Positions 7,471 through 16,343 of a DNA stretch of 41,703 nt are shown here, piece after piece. How positions within the stretch are numbered: position 1 is the first letter of the stretch; every line of letters begins with the position of its first letter. The position numbers were made by a program, and so were the translations under genes. Origin of the DNA: Hyphomicrobiales bacterium (GTDB lineage: Bacteria; Pseudomonadota; Alphaproteobacteria; Rhizobiales; Rhizobiaceae); the NCBI GenBank assembly GCA_900472605.1, contig UCJD01000033.1, positions 127,348 through 169,050 of the forward strand, written 5' to 3'. The notes under the pieces were generated by a model. The model was not told where the DNA came from, did no database searches, and saw nothing but the letters and a program-made list of their open reading frames with translations.

Positions 7471-9456
7471 ATGATGAAAAACCGTGCCGGCTTGCTGGCC
7501 CTTGCAGTGCTTGTAATCGCAATTCTGTTGATGGTCTTTGTCGTCATGCCCCGTATCGGTGGCGATGCGGCCAAGGTTGGTGACGCAATCAATCAGGCAA
7601 GCTCCGAGGTCAAGAAAACCGTTACCGAATCCGCCAAGACCTCGCGCCCGTCGGCACCCGACGATGCCGCGACCGCGCAGAAGCTTGGCGGCCTGACGAC
7701 GGCAGCCGGACAGGCACTTGGCGAACTTAAGGCGCTGTTTGCCGACGGCAAGGGCCCGACCGACGACGTTTTCGCAACCGCCAAGACGAAGACGATCGGC
7801 GCGCTTCAGGCACTGGCCGATTTCGCGACCCCCGAGGGCACCAACCCGATCACCACGGCCGCGATCGACAAGGCCAAGGCCGGCGCTGCCAAGGCGCTCT
7901 CCATCATCCAGGCACTGCCGGAAAACATCGCCGACGCAGCCGCAGCAATCGCCCGCGCCGAAGCCGCCCTGACGGGCGCGCCCGAACCCGCAGCCCCGCA
8001 GACGCAGGACAACACGGCCGCACCGGTCGCCGAAGGTCCGAAACTGCCGACCTTCGACGTCCTGCGTGTCGAGCCTGACGGCTCCACCGTCATCGCCGGT
8101 TCGGCTCAACCGAACAGCAAGCTCGAAATCCTCGACGGCGACAAGGTGCTGATGGGCACAGATGTCGGCGACAATGGCGATTTCGTCGCGGTGCTCGACA
8201 ATCCGCTTGCCGCCGGCGATCACCAGCTGCAGCTACGCGCGACGGCCAAGGACGGTAAGGTGACGACCTCGGAAGAGACCGCCACGATCTCGGTCCCCAA
8301 GGACGGCAATGCATCGCAGCTGCTCGCCATGGTGTCCAAGCCGGGCGCCGCCAGCCGCATCATCACTGCTCCGGGTGTGACCCCACCGCCTGCCACCAAC
8401 GACGCAACCGCGACCGACCAGCCCTCGGCAGCGCCGCAGGCACAGGCTCCCGCGACATCAGACACGCCGAGCGCGCCGGCAATGGCCGCTGCACCTGCCG
8501 ACGTCAGGGTCAATGCAGTGGAGATCGAAGGCGACAAAATCTTCGTCGCGGGCACCGCGAAGCCTCAGTCCAACGTGTTCGGCTATGCCGACGACAAGCT
8601 GATCGGCAAGGCCAAGGCCGGCCAGGATGGCCACTTCGTCATCGACGGCGTGATGCCGCTTGCCGTCGGCGACCATAAGATCCGCGTCGATGTCGTCGAT
8701 GCCGCCGGCAAGGTTCTGGTCCGCGCCTCTGTCAACTTCAACCGCCCCGAGGGCAACCAGGTGACAGTGGCGGCGCAGTCCGGCACGCCCGCCGGCAACG
8801 CGGCGACGCCGATGGTCTCGCTCGACGAAGGCGCGCTGGGCAAGCTGAAGAACGATGCGGCAAAGGCGTTCGCGCTTCTGAGCGGCCTGTTCAGCGACGG
8901 CAAGGTGCCCGGCACCGAACAGCTCGCGGCTGCCCGATCGGCCAACGAGTTCGCGCTGAAGGCGATCGTCGATTTCCGCGCGGCTGCCGATGCGACTACA
9001 GATTTCAAGGAGCGCGTCACCACCGCTTCGATGAAGGCGAGCGATGCGCTGAAGCTGCTGCAGTCCCTGCCGCGTGACGCCAACTCGGTCGGTGCAGTCC
9101 TCGCCAAGCTCGGCCAGATGGTGGCCGATCTGACGGCACCGCCGGCAGCACCTGCGGCACCGGCTGCCCCCACAAACGAGGTTGCGAGCGGCGACGCCGG
9201 TCCCGCGACCATCGAGCAGGCGCCGCTGCAGGAGAGCAAGGAAACCGTGATCATCCGCCGCGGCGATACGCTGTGGCAAATCTCGCGCCGCATCTACGGC
9301 GCGGGCGTGCGCTACACGACGATCTACGTCGCCAATGAGGACAAGATCGTCAACCCCGACCGCATTCTGCCGGGCCAGGTCTTCGGCCTTCCGAAGGACG
9401 CATTGCCCAATGCGGAAGAGATGCACCGAAAGCGCCTTTCGGGCGAGCATCTCTAG
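7471..9456 (+). CDS. LysM-domain envelope protein with mirrored repeats
   Basis: A 661-residue protein with an N-terminal signal anchor (about 5-27, MKNRAGLLALAVLVIAILLM) and a C-terminal LysM domain (about 592-640, RRGDTLWQISRRIYG) that should bind peptidoglycan. Between them lie an Ala-rich helical module (72-168), an Ig-like beta module (193-276), a second Ig-like module (345-428) and a second helical module (451-556) resembling the first. The order is A-B-B'-A'. Linkers are rich in Pro and Ala. GGGGAGA precedes ATG 7471; ATG 7474 is equally possible. Similar LysM proteins are widespread in Rhizobiales, but I know of no characterised function. It starts divergently from the LOG gene and ends at a strong terminator. 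Confidence 0.88.
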   Translation: MMKNRAGLLALAVLVIAILLMVFVVMPRIGGDAAKVGDAINQASSEVKKTVTESAKTSRPSAPDDAATAQKLGGLTTAAGQALGELKALFADGKGPTDDVFATAKTKTIGALQALADFATPEGTNPITTAAIDKAKAGAAKALSIIQALPENIADAAAAIARAEAALTGAPEPAAPQTQDNTAAPVAEGPKLPTFDVLRVEPDGSTVIAGSAQPNSKLEILDGDKVLMGTDVGDNGDFVAVLDNPLAAGDHQLQLRATAKDGKVTTSEETATISVPKDGNASQLLAMVSKPGAASRIITAPGVTPPPATNDATATDQPSAAPQAQAPATSDTPSAPAMAAAPADVRVNAVEIEGDKIFVAGTAKPQSNVFGYADDKLIGKAKAGQDGHFVIDGVMPLAVGDHKIRVDVVDAAGKVLVRASVNFNRPEGNQVTVAAQSGTPAGNAATPMVSLDEGALGKLKNDAAKAFALLSGLFSDGKVPGTEQLAAARSANEFALKAIVDFRAAADATTDFKERVTTASMKASDALKLLQSLPRDANSVGAVLAKLGQMVADLTAPPAAPAAPAAPTNEVASGDAGPATIEQAPLQESKETVIIRRGDTLWQISRRIYGAGVRYTTIYVANEDKIVNPDRILPGQVFGLPKDALPNAEEMHRKRLSGEHL

Positions 9457-9473
9457 AACATACAGGATCACCG

Positions 9474-9513
9474 GAGGCCGGCATCGATATGATCGCCGGC
9501 CTCTCTTTTCCTT
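9474..9513 (+). terminator. Rho-independent terminator of the LysM gene
   Basis: GAGGCCGGC (9474-9482) pairs perfectly with GCCGGCCTC (9495-9503), followed by the T-rich run TCTTTTCCTT. It begins 18 bases after the LysM stop. Confidence 0.8.
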
Positions 9514-9657
9514 TGATCTGCTTATGTTGTATTGCTCCGCCCGCAACCCTATTTGGCGTTGACGGCGATCATGTCAGGCGGCGGCCCTTTGCCGCGTCCC
9601 TCCCCTCTTTGCCGACACCGCGACACTTCCAGGGCCTCACACAGGCCGGAGACATGC

Positions 9658-11535
9658 ATGGCAAACGGCAAGACAGTTTCAGACTCCAATCTGTTGCGGA
9701 CCCTCTTCAACCTCTGGCCCTACATGTGGCCGACAGGGCGCGCCGATCTCAAGATGCGGGTCGTGTGGGCCTCGGTCTACCTGCTGGTGTCGAAGTTCGT
9801 TCTGTTGCTCGTCCCCTATTTCTTCAAGTGGTCGACGGATGCGTTGAACGGCAAGTCGGATCTCGCGGGGAAGGTGCCCGACCTCCTCGTCGGCGCCATA
9901 GCGCTGGTTATCGCATATAATCTCACCCGGCTCATCCAGCTCGCGCTGAACCAGCTTCGCGACGCGCTGTTTGCCAGCGTAGGCCAGTACGCGGTGCGCC
10001 AGCTTGCCTACAAGACCTTCGTGCATATGCATGAACTGTCGCTGCGCTTTCATCTGGAGCGCAAGACCGGCGGCCTCTCGCGCATCATCGAGCGCGGGAC
10101 GAAGGGCATCGAGACGATCGTGCGCTTCACGATCCTGAACTCCGTGCCGACGCTGATCGAGTTCCTGCTGACAGCCATCATCTTCTGGTGGGGCTACGGT
10201 TTCTCCTATCTCGCGGTCACGGCCTTCACCGTGTGGGCCTATATCTGGTTCACCATCCGCGCCAGCGACTGGCGCATCTCCATCCGCAAGACGATGAACG
10301 ACAGCGATACGGACGCCAACACCAAGGCGATCGATTCGCTGCTGAACTTCGAGACGGTCAAATATTTCGGCAACGAGGAGATGGAGGCCAAGCGCTTTGA
10401 TTCCTCAATGGAACGCTACGAGAAGGCGGCGACCAGCGTCTGGACCTCGCTCGGCTGGCTCAACTTCGGCCAGGGCGTGATCTTCGGCCTCGGCACCACG
10501 GTCATGCTCATTCTTTCGGCGCTGGCCGTACAGCGCGGCGAGCAGACGGTCGGTGATTTCGTCTTCGTCAACGCGATGCTGCTGCAGCTCTCCGTGCCGC
10601 TCAACTTCATCGGTTTCGTCTACCGCGAAATCCGCCAGGGCCTGACCGATATCGAGCAGATGTTCGACCTGCTAGAGGTGCAGGCCGAGGTGAAGGATGC
10701 TGATGATGCCAAGCCGCTGAACATTGAGCAGGGCGCCATCTCGTTCAAGGACGTCCATTTCGCCTACGACCCGGCCCGCCCGATCCTAAAGGGCATCTCC
10801 TTCGATGTGCCGGCCGGCAAAACGGTGGCGATCGTCGGGCCTTCAGGGGCCGGCAAGTCGACCATGTCGCGGCTGCTCTATCGGTTCTACGACATCCAGA
10901 GCGGATCGATTACCGTCGACGGCCAGGATGTGCGTGGTGTCACGCAAAAGAGCCTGCGCACCGCGATCGGCATGGTCCCGCAGGATACGGTGCTCTTCAA
11001 CGACACCGTCGCCTACAACATCCGCTATGGCCGGCCGTCGGCAACCGAAGCTGAGGTCAAGACCGCGGCCGAAATCGCGCAGATTGCCCACTTCATCGAC
11101 CTTCTGCCTGAGGGGTTCGACACCATGGTCGGCGAGCGCGGATTGAAGCTGTCGGGCGGCGAGAAGCAGCGCGTGGCGATTGCGCGCACCATCCTGAAAG
11201 CGCCGCCGATCCTCATCCTCGACGAGGCGACGTCGGCACTCGACACCACCACGGAGCGCGAGATCCAGACCGCGCTGGACGTCGTCTCCAAGAACCGAAC
11301 GACGCTTGTCATCGCCCACCGCCTTTCCACCGTGATCGGCGCGGACGAGATCATCGTTCTGAAAGCTGGCGAGATTGCCGAGCGTGGCACGCATGCGGAG
11401 CTCTTGTTAAAGAACGGCCTCTACGCCTCGATGTGGAGCCGCCAGCGCGAGGCCACGCAGGCAGAGGAGCATCTGAAGCAGGTGCGCGAGAACGACGATC
11501 TCGGCGTGGTCAACCGGCTGGCGCCCGCCAGCTGA
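9658..11535 (+). CDS. Atm1/ABCB7-type ABC exporter, fused permease-ATPase
   Basis: A 625-residue half-transporter of the Atm1/HMT1 class, which exports glutathione-linked or metal-thiol compounds and supports Fe-S and heavy-metal homeostasis. The membrane domain (about 30-330) includes HELSLRFHLERKTGGLSRIIERG, a signature stretch of this subfamily. The nucleotide-binding domain has Walker A GPSGAGKST (394-402), signature LSGGEKQR (498-505), Walker B ending in D522-E523 and H-loop His554. The frame is open to 9532, but ATG 9658 has GGAG six bases upstream and matches family starts. Homodimer in the inner membrane. It precedes psd-pssA by 116 bp and may be independent of them. Confidence 0.92.
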   Translation: MANGKTVSDSNLLRTLFNLWPYMWPTGRADLKMRVVWASVYLLVSKFVLLLVPYFFKWSTDALNGKSDLAGKVPDLLVGAIALVIAYNLTRLIQLALNQLRDALFASVGQYAVRQLAYKTFVHMHELSLRFHLERKTGGLSRIIERGTKGIETIVRFTILNSVPTLIEFLLTAIIFWWGYGFSYLAVTAFTVWAYIWFTIRASDWRISIRKTMNDSDTDANTKAIDSLLNFETVKYFGNEEMEAKRFDSSMERYEKAATSVWTSLGWLNFGQGVIFGLGTTVMLILSALAVQRGEQTVGDFVFVNAMLLQLSVPLNFIGFVYREIRQGLTDIEQMFDLLEVQAEVKDADDAKPLNIEQGAISFKDVHFAYDPARPILKGISFDVPAGKTVAIVGPSGAGKSTMSRLLYRFYDIQSGSITVDGQDVRGVTQKSLRTAIGMVPQDTVLFNDTVAYNIRYGRPSATEAEVKTAAEIAQIAHFIDLLPEGFDTMVGERGLKLSGGEKQRVAIARTILKAPPILILDEATSALDTTTEREIQTALDVVSKNRTTLVIAHRLSTVIGADEIIVLKAGEIAERGTHAELLLKNGLYASMWSRQREATQAEEHLKQVRENDDLGVVNRLAPAS

Positions 11536-11651
11536 GTGCCGCGGCGTCCTGACCGGACGCGCCATAGATGTGCATGAGGAGGCATCGGCATTGCCCCGAC
11601 GCGTGTTTCCCTGTAACCAGCGGAGATGAAAACGCTAGGAGCGCAGCATAA

Positions 11652-12350
11652 ATGAGCTTGTTCAATACGGTACGCAACACGATCGTTCCGGTGCACAAGG
11701 AAGGTTATCCCTTCATCGCGGCCTTCTTCGTGGCCTCCCTCATTCTCGGCTGGCTCTTCAAGCCGCTGTTCTGGATCGGCCTGATCCTGACGCTGTGGTG
11801 CGCCTATTTCTTCCGCGATCCGGAGCGCATGACGCCGCAGGACGACGATCTCGTCATCTCGCCCGCCGATGGCAAGGTGTCGTCCGTGCAGATGGTCGTG
11901 CCACCGGCGGAACTGAACCTTGGCTCGGCGCCGATGCTGCGCATCTCCGTCTTCATGAACGTCTTCAACTGCCATGTGAACCGCGCCCCCATGCGCGGCC
12001 GCATCGTCAGCGTCAACTACCGCTCGGGCAGCTTCGTCAACGCCGAGCTCGACAAGGCCAGCGAAGACAATGAGCGCAACGGCCTCGTGATCGAGACCGC
12101 GCACGGCCAGATCGGCGTCGTGCAGATCGCCGGCCTCGTGGCGCGTCGCATTCTCTGCTGGGCCAATGCCAACGAGCCGCTGGATGCCGGCGAGCGCTTC
12201 GGCCTGATCCGCTTCGGCTCGCGGCTCGACGTGTTTCTTCCCGAGGGCGCGCAGCCGCGCGTCACGCTCGGCCAGATGGCAATCGCCGGCGAAACGGTGC
12301 TGGCCGAGTTCGGCTCCGCCAAGGGCCCCGTCGTCAGCCGCCGCGCCTGA
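11652..12350 (+). CDS. psd: Phosphatidylserine decarboxylase proenzyme
   Basis: A 232-residue short-form (type II) PSD that converts phosphatidylserine to phosphatidylethanolamine at the inner membrane. The N terminus has a hydrophobic anchor (about 20-50), then YFFRDPER and SPADGKV, ending in LIRFGSRLDV. Self-cleavage between Gly189 and Ser190 creates the pyruvoyl group. Length fits the short Psd family of alphaproteobacteria. AGGAG stands about ten bases before the ATG. pssA, encoding the preceding enzyme, follows 20 bases downstream, so the two steps are in one operon. Confidence 0.95.
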   Translation: MSLFNTVRNTIVPVHKEGYPFIAAFFVASLILGWLFKPLFWIGLILTLWCAYFFRDPERMTPQDDDLVISPADGKVSSVQMVVPPAELNLGSAPMLRISVFMNVFNCHVNRAPMRGRIVSVNYRSGSFVNAELDKASEDNERNGLVIETAHGQIGVVQIAGLVARRILCWANANEPLDAGERFGLIRFGSRLDVFLPEGAQPRVTLGQMAIAGETVLAEFGSAKGPVVSRRA

Positions 12351-12370
12351 GAACCACTAGGAGCGCGATC

Positions 12371-13219
12371 ATGGAAACGCCCTTCCCGCCTTTCGAACCC
12401 AACGGTCCGCCCGATGATTCGGGACGCGGGCCACGGCTTCGCGAGATTCCGCTGCGGCTGGTCGTTCCCAACCTGATCACGATCCTTGCGATCTGCGCCG
12501 GCCTTACGGGCATTCGGCTCGCCTTCGAAAACCGCTACGAGCTTGCCGTCGGCATGGTGCTCGTCGCCGCCTTCCTCGACGGGATCGACGGGCGCGTTGC
12601 GCGGCTGATGAAGGCGACGTCTAAGTTCGGCGCGCAGATGGATTCGCTCGCCGACATCGTCAACTTCGGTGTGGCACCCGCGCTGGTCGTCTATGTCTTC
12701 GCGCTGGATCAGGCGCGTTCGCTCGGCTGGATCGCGGCGTTGATCTATGCGATCGCGGCCGGCCTGCGGCTGGCACGCTTCAACGTCATGTCGGAGCGCG
12801 AGAACAAGGCGAGCTGGCAGTCGGAATACTTCGTCGGCGTTCCGGCGCCTGCTGGCGCCATGCTGGTACTGCTGCCCGTCTATCTCGGCTTTCTCGGCCT
12901 GACTACGGACAAGACATTCGGATATCTCGCGGCCGCCTACACCGTGCTGATCGCCTTCCTGCTCATCAGCCGCCTGCCGGTCTGGTCCGGCAAATCGGAA
13001 GGCACCAAGCTTCGGCGCGATCTGGTGCTGCCGATGATGCTTGGTGTGGTGCTTTATGTTGCCATGCTGTCGAGCTTCACCTGGGAAGTGATGTCGCTCA
13101 CCGCCGTGGTCTACCTCTGCACGCTGCCGTTCGGCGCCCGCAAATGGAAGCGGAAATACGGGACGCTGACGATCGAAGAACCGGGTGTCGGCGAAGACGA
13201 TATCGGCCGTCACATCTGA
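12371..13219 (+). CDS. pssA: CDP-diacylglycerol-serine O-phosphatidyltransferase
   Basis: A 282-residue membrane enzyme making phosphatidylserine from CDP-diacylglycerol and serine. The CDP-alcohol phosphatidyltransferase motif D-x2-DG-x2-AR-x8-G-x3-D-x3-D is complete: D70, D73-G74, A77-R78, G87, D91, D95. About eight hydrophobic segments surround it, as in the Gram-positive-like (type II) Pss of rhizobia. AGGAGCG lies upstream of ATG 12371. It is paired with psd, so the operon supplies phosphatidylethanolamine. Confidence 0.95.
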   Translation: METPFPPFEPNGPPDDSGRGPRLREIPLRLVVPNLITILAICAGLTGIRLAFENRYELAVGMVLVAAFLDGIDGRVARLMKATSKFGAQMDSLADIVNFGVAPALVVYVFALDQARSLGWIAALIYAIAAGLRLARFNVMSERENKASWQSEYFVGVPAPAGAMLVLLPVYLGFLGLTTDKTFGYLAAAYTVLIAFLLISRLPVWSGKSEGTKLRRDLVLPMMLGVVLYVAMLSSFTWEVMSLTAVVYLCTLPFGARKWKRKYGTLTIEEPGVGEDDIGRHI

Positions 13220-13378
13220 GTTTCTCCGGACAATTCTCCCCTATCCTGCCCCGCTCAAGGCTCGCGAATTATGGTTTATCGACACAAATCATGATGTGTC
13301 TTGCCTCCATTTTGTCGCTATTAGGGGCAAAAGAGCAATAATTATAAGAGTCTAGGGACAGAAGTTAAGGAGAGTAAC

Positions 13379-13516
13379 GTGACCCCGAAGAAGACGGATG
13401 TCGAACAGCCGGCAAAAACCGACCTCAGCGCGCACTACCGCCCGCTCGGTCTGAAGGCCGTTCTGGCCGCGGCGCTGATGCTGAAAAAGCCGACGCTCGC
13501 CAAGAAAGTCGCCTGA
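13379..13516 (+). CDS. Small basic hypothetical protein, 45 residues
   Basis: A short ORF starting at GTG 13379 with an excellent ribosome binding site (AAGGAG, six bases upstream). The product begins MTPKKTDVEQPAK, has a tyrosine-proline turn (HYRPLG), then a hydrophobic or amphipathic helix (LKAVLAAALML) and a lysine-rich end (KKPTLAKKVA). No known domain is visible. The regular ribosome site and codon pattern make it a likely real gene. It lies 159 bases after pssA and its TGA stop directly abuts the stop of the converging LysE gene. Function unknown; a small membrane-associated protein is one possibility. Confidence 0.65.
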   Translation: MTPKKTDVEQPAKTDLSAHYRPLGLKAVLAAALMLKKPTLAKKVA

Positions 13517-14137
13517 TCAGGACGTCAGGACACGGGCGCCGAGGCTGATCGCCAAAAGCGCCATGACGATGCCGATGAGCACGTCAAGAACCCGCCATGC
13601 GGCGGGTTTGGCAAAGACCGGTTGCAGCAGGCGCGCACCGTAGCCCAGACCAAAAAACCAGACGAATGACGCAGTGGCCGCCCCGAGGCCGTAAGCCAGG
13701 CGATCCGCGCCGTGATAGGCGGCCGACAGGCTGCCGAGCAGCACGACCGTGTCGAGATAGACGTGCGGGTTGAGGAAGGTGAAGGCGAGGCACGTGGCCA
13801 CAGCCGCCCTTAGCCCCAGCGGCTCCGGCGTTCCCGCCTCGATCGCGCCTGGATGCAGCGCGCGCCGGAAGGCCATGAACGAGTAAGCGCCAAGAAACAG
13901 CATGCCGCCCAGGCTGACGGCGGTGATCAGTGTCGGCGATTGCGAGACGAGCGTGCCGAGGCCGGCGACGCCTGCTGCAATCAGCAGCGCATCGGACAGA
14001 GCGCAGATCAGGCACAGGATGAAGACGTGCGAGCGCAGCAATCCCTGCCGCAGAATGAAGGCATTCTGGGCACCGATGGCGATGATGAGGGAAGCGCCGA
14101 GGAAGAGGCCGGAGAGCGCGGCCGAGATGGAGAACAT
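13517..14137 (-). CDS. LysE/ArgO-family amino acid exporter
   Basis: A 206-residue inner-membrane protein of the LysE superfamily with five to six hydrophobic segments. GASLIIAIGAQNAFILRQGL near the N terminus and FTFLNPHVYLDTVVLLGS in the middle are characteristic of the ArgO/LysE branch (arginine or lysine export). ATG 14137 matches family starts; the frame continues upstream but over non-homologous sequence. No LysG-type regulator is adjacent. It lies 37 bases after the SRAP gene on the same strand. Exact substrate is inferred, not shown. Confidence 0.9.
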   Translation of the reverse strand: MFSISAALSGLFLGASLIIAIGAQNAFILRQGLLRSHVFILCLICALSDALLIAAGVAGLGTLVSQSPTLITAVSLGGMLFLGAYSFMAFRRALHPGAIEAGTPEPLGLRAAVATCLAFTFLNPHVYLDTVVLLGSLSAAYHGADRLAYGLGAATASFVWFFGLGYGARLLQPVFAKPAAWRVLDVLIGIVMALLAISLGARVLTS

Positions 14138-14174
14138 GTGAATTTCCGGATGTGACTGCGGTGGGAATACAGAA

Positions 14175-14939
14175 TCAGAAGAAGCTGAGCTGGCCGTCAT
14201 CCGGCTTTTTCTTGTCAGCGGGCGGCAGCGGCTTTTCCAGCGGGACCGGGGTCTGCAAGTCCGACCCCATATTGGCCACCTTGTTGACCTTGTCGGAAAC
14301 CGGTATCGCCTCGAAGAAATCCTCCTCAACCGGCCGCATGAGATCGGCCACCTCTCGCGGTTCCTGGGTCTTGCAATCCAGCCAGCGGGCGAAGTCTTCG
14401 GGCTTGATCACCACGGGCATGCGGTCGTGGATCGGGGCGATTGCGGCGTTGGCTGACGTCGTGAGGATCGCACCGGTATCCACTTCGGAACCATCGGCCG
14501 AGGACCATGTTTCCATCAGCCCCGCAAACGCGACAACGCCGCCGTGGCGCGGCTTGATCCAATAGGCCTGCGATTTCTCGCCGCTCTGCTTCGATGGACG
14601 ATGCCATTCATAAAAACCGGAAGCGGGAACAAGAACGCGGCGATGGCGCATGGCGGCGCGGAACGATGCCTTGCCGATCGCCGTTTCCGAGCGGGCGTTG
14701 ATGAGAAGCGGAAACGCCTTGGGATCCTTCACCCAGCCCGGCGTAAAGCCCCAGCGGACGAGGAGCGCGCGGCGGTCCGGCAGGTTGCTGCCCCTCTCCT
14801 GTCCCTCACCGGCGACGACGACCAGAATCGGCTGGGTCGGCGCGATGTTGAAACGCGCGGGAAAATCCTCGAGGTCGAGGATACCCAGAACTTCCTTCAG
14901 CTCCTCGGGGGATATGGTCAGGGCGTAACGTCCACACAT
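14175..14939 (-). CDS. SRAP (HMCES/YedK) abasic-site DNA-protein crosslinking protein
   Basis: A 254-residue SRAP-domain protein. These proteins form a covalent thiazolidine link to abasic sites in single-stranded DNA through Cys2, shielding replication forks. Seen: Cys2 in MCGRYAL, Asn31 (FNIAPTQ), N81-A-R-S-E85, Glu111 in ASGFYEW and His171 in IHDRMP, so the whole active site is intact. After the domain, a Pro/Lys-rich tail ends in QLSFF, which resembles a beta-clamp-binding peptide; that reading is my inference. Bacterial homologues are often near SOS genes, but here the neighbours are a LysE exporter and a YnfA protein. Confidence 0.93.
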   Translation of the reverse strand: MCGRYALTISPEELKEVLGILDLEDFPARFNIAPTQPILVVVAGEGQERGSNLPDRRALLVRWGFTPGWVKDPKAFPLLINARSETAIGKASFRAAMRHRRVLVPASGFYEWHRPSKQSGEKSQAYWIKPRHGGVVAFAGLMETWSSADGSEVDTGAILTTSANAAIAPIHDRMPVVIKPEDFARWLDCKTQEPREVADLMRPVEEDFFEAIPVSDKVNKVANMGSDLQTPVPLEKPLPPADKKKPDDGQLSFF

Positions 14940-15003
14940 ACCGATCTATTTGCACCCTGCCCCTTCAGGGTCAAGGGATCGGCCAAATGCGGGCGCGGTC
15001 GCT

Positions 15004-15324
15004 TCAGCCTCTGGGCGCGAAGAGGATGATGGCGGTACCAGCGAGGCAGACAAGCGCGCCGCTTATGTCCCATCGGTCAGGCACGCGATGCTCGACAAGC
15101 CACAGCCAGATCAGAGAGGCGACGATGTAGATGCCGCCATAGGCCGCGAAGGTGCGGCCCGCCGTTTCGCTCGGCACGAAGGTCAAGAGCCATGCGAACA
15201 GGGCGAGTGCGATCATGCCGGGCGCCAGCCACCAGATGGGTTTTGCCATGCGCAGCCACGCCCAGAAAGCGAAGCAACCGGCTATCTCGAAGAGGGCCGC
15301 TGCGGCGTAGATGATATAAGTCAC
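15004..15324 (-). CDS. YnfA/UPF0060 family membrane protein
   Basis: A 106-residue protein with four transmembrane helices, the exact usual length of the YnfA (UPF0060) family, relatives of small multidrug-resistance transporters. Typical stretches are YIIYAAAALFEIAGCFAFWAW at the N terminus, RTFAAYGGIYIVASLIWLW, and RWDISGALVCLAGTAIIL at the end. The start is GTG 15324, which gives the correct family N terminus; the frame is open to 15513 but without homology. GAAGG lies nearby upstream. It runs toward the SRAP gene 64 bases away. Confidence 0.88.
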   Translation of the reverse strand: MTYIIYAAAALFEIAGCFAFWAWLRMAKPIWWLAPGMIALALFAWLLTFVPSETAGRTFAAYGGIYIVASLIWLWLVEHRVPDRWDISGALVCLAGTAIILFAPRG

Positions 15325-15418
15325 GGCACGTGCCTTCGAATCACTCAGATCACATTGTCTCCGAATTTCAGATAGGCACGCGACGGCGTTCACCGGCAAG
15401 CAACAAACGGCATTTCTG

Positions 15419-15838
15419 ATGACTTCCAATCCGACAGCTGCATCATCCGCGATACTCGAACGCGACGGGCGGTTCCTGCTGGTTCTCCGGCGCAACCCGC
15501 CATCGGCCGACATGTACGCCTTTCCCGGCGGCAGGGCGGAGCCCGGGGAAACGCCTGATCAGACCGCGTTGCGTGAGTTCGAGGAGGAGACGGGTATTCG
15601 TGCCCGCAACCCTGAGATCTTCGCCACCTATGATCTGAAGCAGCACGGCGCCGACGGGCGCCTGACCAGCCATTTCTTTCTCTCAGTTTTCCGCGTCGAG
15701 GCCGATGCCGATACCGTTGCGGTGGCGGCCGACGATGCGGCGGCGCTTGGCTGGTTCACGGTGGACGAGATTCGCCGCCTGCCGACGCCGCAGAGCGTGC
15801 TTGAGTGCGCGGAACGGCTGGCAGCAGCCCAGAAATGA
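15419..15838 (+). CDS. Nudix hydrolase (ADP-ribose pyrophosphatase-like)
   Basis: A 139-residue single-domain Nudix protein. The complete Nudix box G-x5-E-x7-REUxEExGU runs from Gly38 to Ile60 (REFEEETGI at the end). The N terminus TAASSAILERDGRFLLVLRRN is typical of small enzymes acting on nucleoside diphosphate derivatives. Substrate cannot be read from sequence; ADP-ribose or damaged nucleotides are usual. The gene is divergent from ynfA with about 95 bases between starts. Confidence 0.9.
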   Translation: MTSNPTAASSAILERDGRFLLVLRRNPPSADMYAFPGGRAEPGETPDQTALREFEEETGIRARNPEIFATYDLKQHGADGRLTSHFFLSVFRVEADADTVAVAADDAAALGWFTVDEIRRLPTPQSVLECAERLAAAQK

Positions 15839-15911
15839 GGAAGGGGAATAAGCAAGGGGAAAGGCAAGCCCGCACCTTGTCCCCGCCACCTTCAGGGTGT
15901 CCAATGCACAG

Positions 15912-16343
15912 ATGATTCCCCTTCGCCGCGTCCTGTTGTGTGTTGTTCTTGGCGTCTCCATGGCGATACCGACATTTGTCTTTGCGCAGGGGCCGACAGC
16001 GGTTGCACCCGATGAGCCGGTCGCGCCGAAGGATGTCACCGTTCCGTATGACAGCAAGCTTGGCCGGTTGGCCGAGGTGATCGGATCGGTGCATTATCTG
16101 AGAACGCTGTGCAAGGCTGAGAACGGCGAGGAATGGCGGGTGCGAATGCAGCAACTGCTTGATTCTGAAACGAAAGATGAGCCGGGCAGAAAAGAGAAAC
16201 TGACGGCGGCGTTCAATCGGGGATACCGCGCTTTTGCCTCCGTTTATACCGATTGCACACCGGCAGCGATCATGGCAGAAGAACGCTACCGTAACGAAGG
16301 CGCAACACTCGCCACCGAAATTACGTCACGCTTTGGAAATTAA
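15912..16343 (+). CDS. TIGR02301-family secreted protein
   Basis: A 143-residue protein with a clear Sec signal peptide (MIPLRRVLLCVVLGVSMAIP, cleavage near FAQ). The mature part has YDSKLGRLAEVIGSVHYLRTLC, W-x-R-x-x-M-x-x-LLD and AAFNRGYRAFASVYTDCTP, which fit the alphaproteobacterial family TIGR02301. Two cysteines could form a disulfide in the periplasm. Function unknown. ATG 15912 is preferred because it begins the signal peptide; GTG 15897 is an in-frame alternative. Its stop overlaps a CtrA-type box that lies before the next gene. Confidence 0.8.
   Translation: MIPLRRVLLCVVLGVSMAIPTFVFAQGPTAVAPDEPVAPKDVTVPYDSKLGRLAEVIGSVHYLRTLCKAENGEEWRVRMQQLLDSETKDEPGRKEKLTAAFNRGYRAFASVYTDCTPAAIMAEERYRNEGATLATEITSRFGN

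Noticed and set aside
8458..9546. 362-residue minus-strand open frame opposite the LysM gene
   Set aside because: No homology visible; the LysM protein has a clear signal anchor and domain.
12017..13213. 398-residue minus-strand open frame opposite psd/pssA
   Set aside because: Low-complexity His/Arg/Asp product; the plus-strand genes carry full family motifs.
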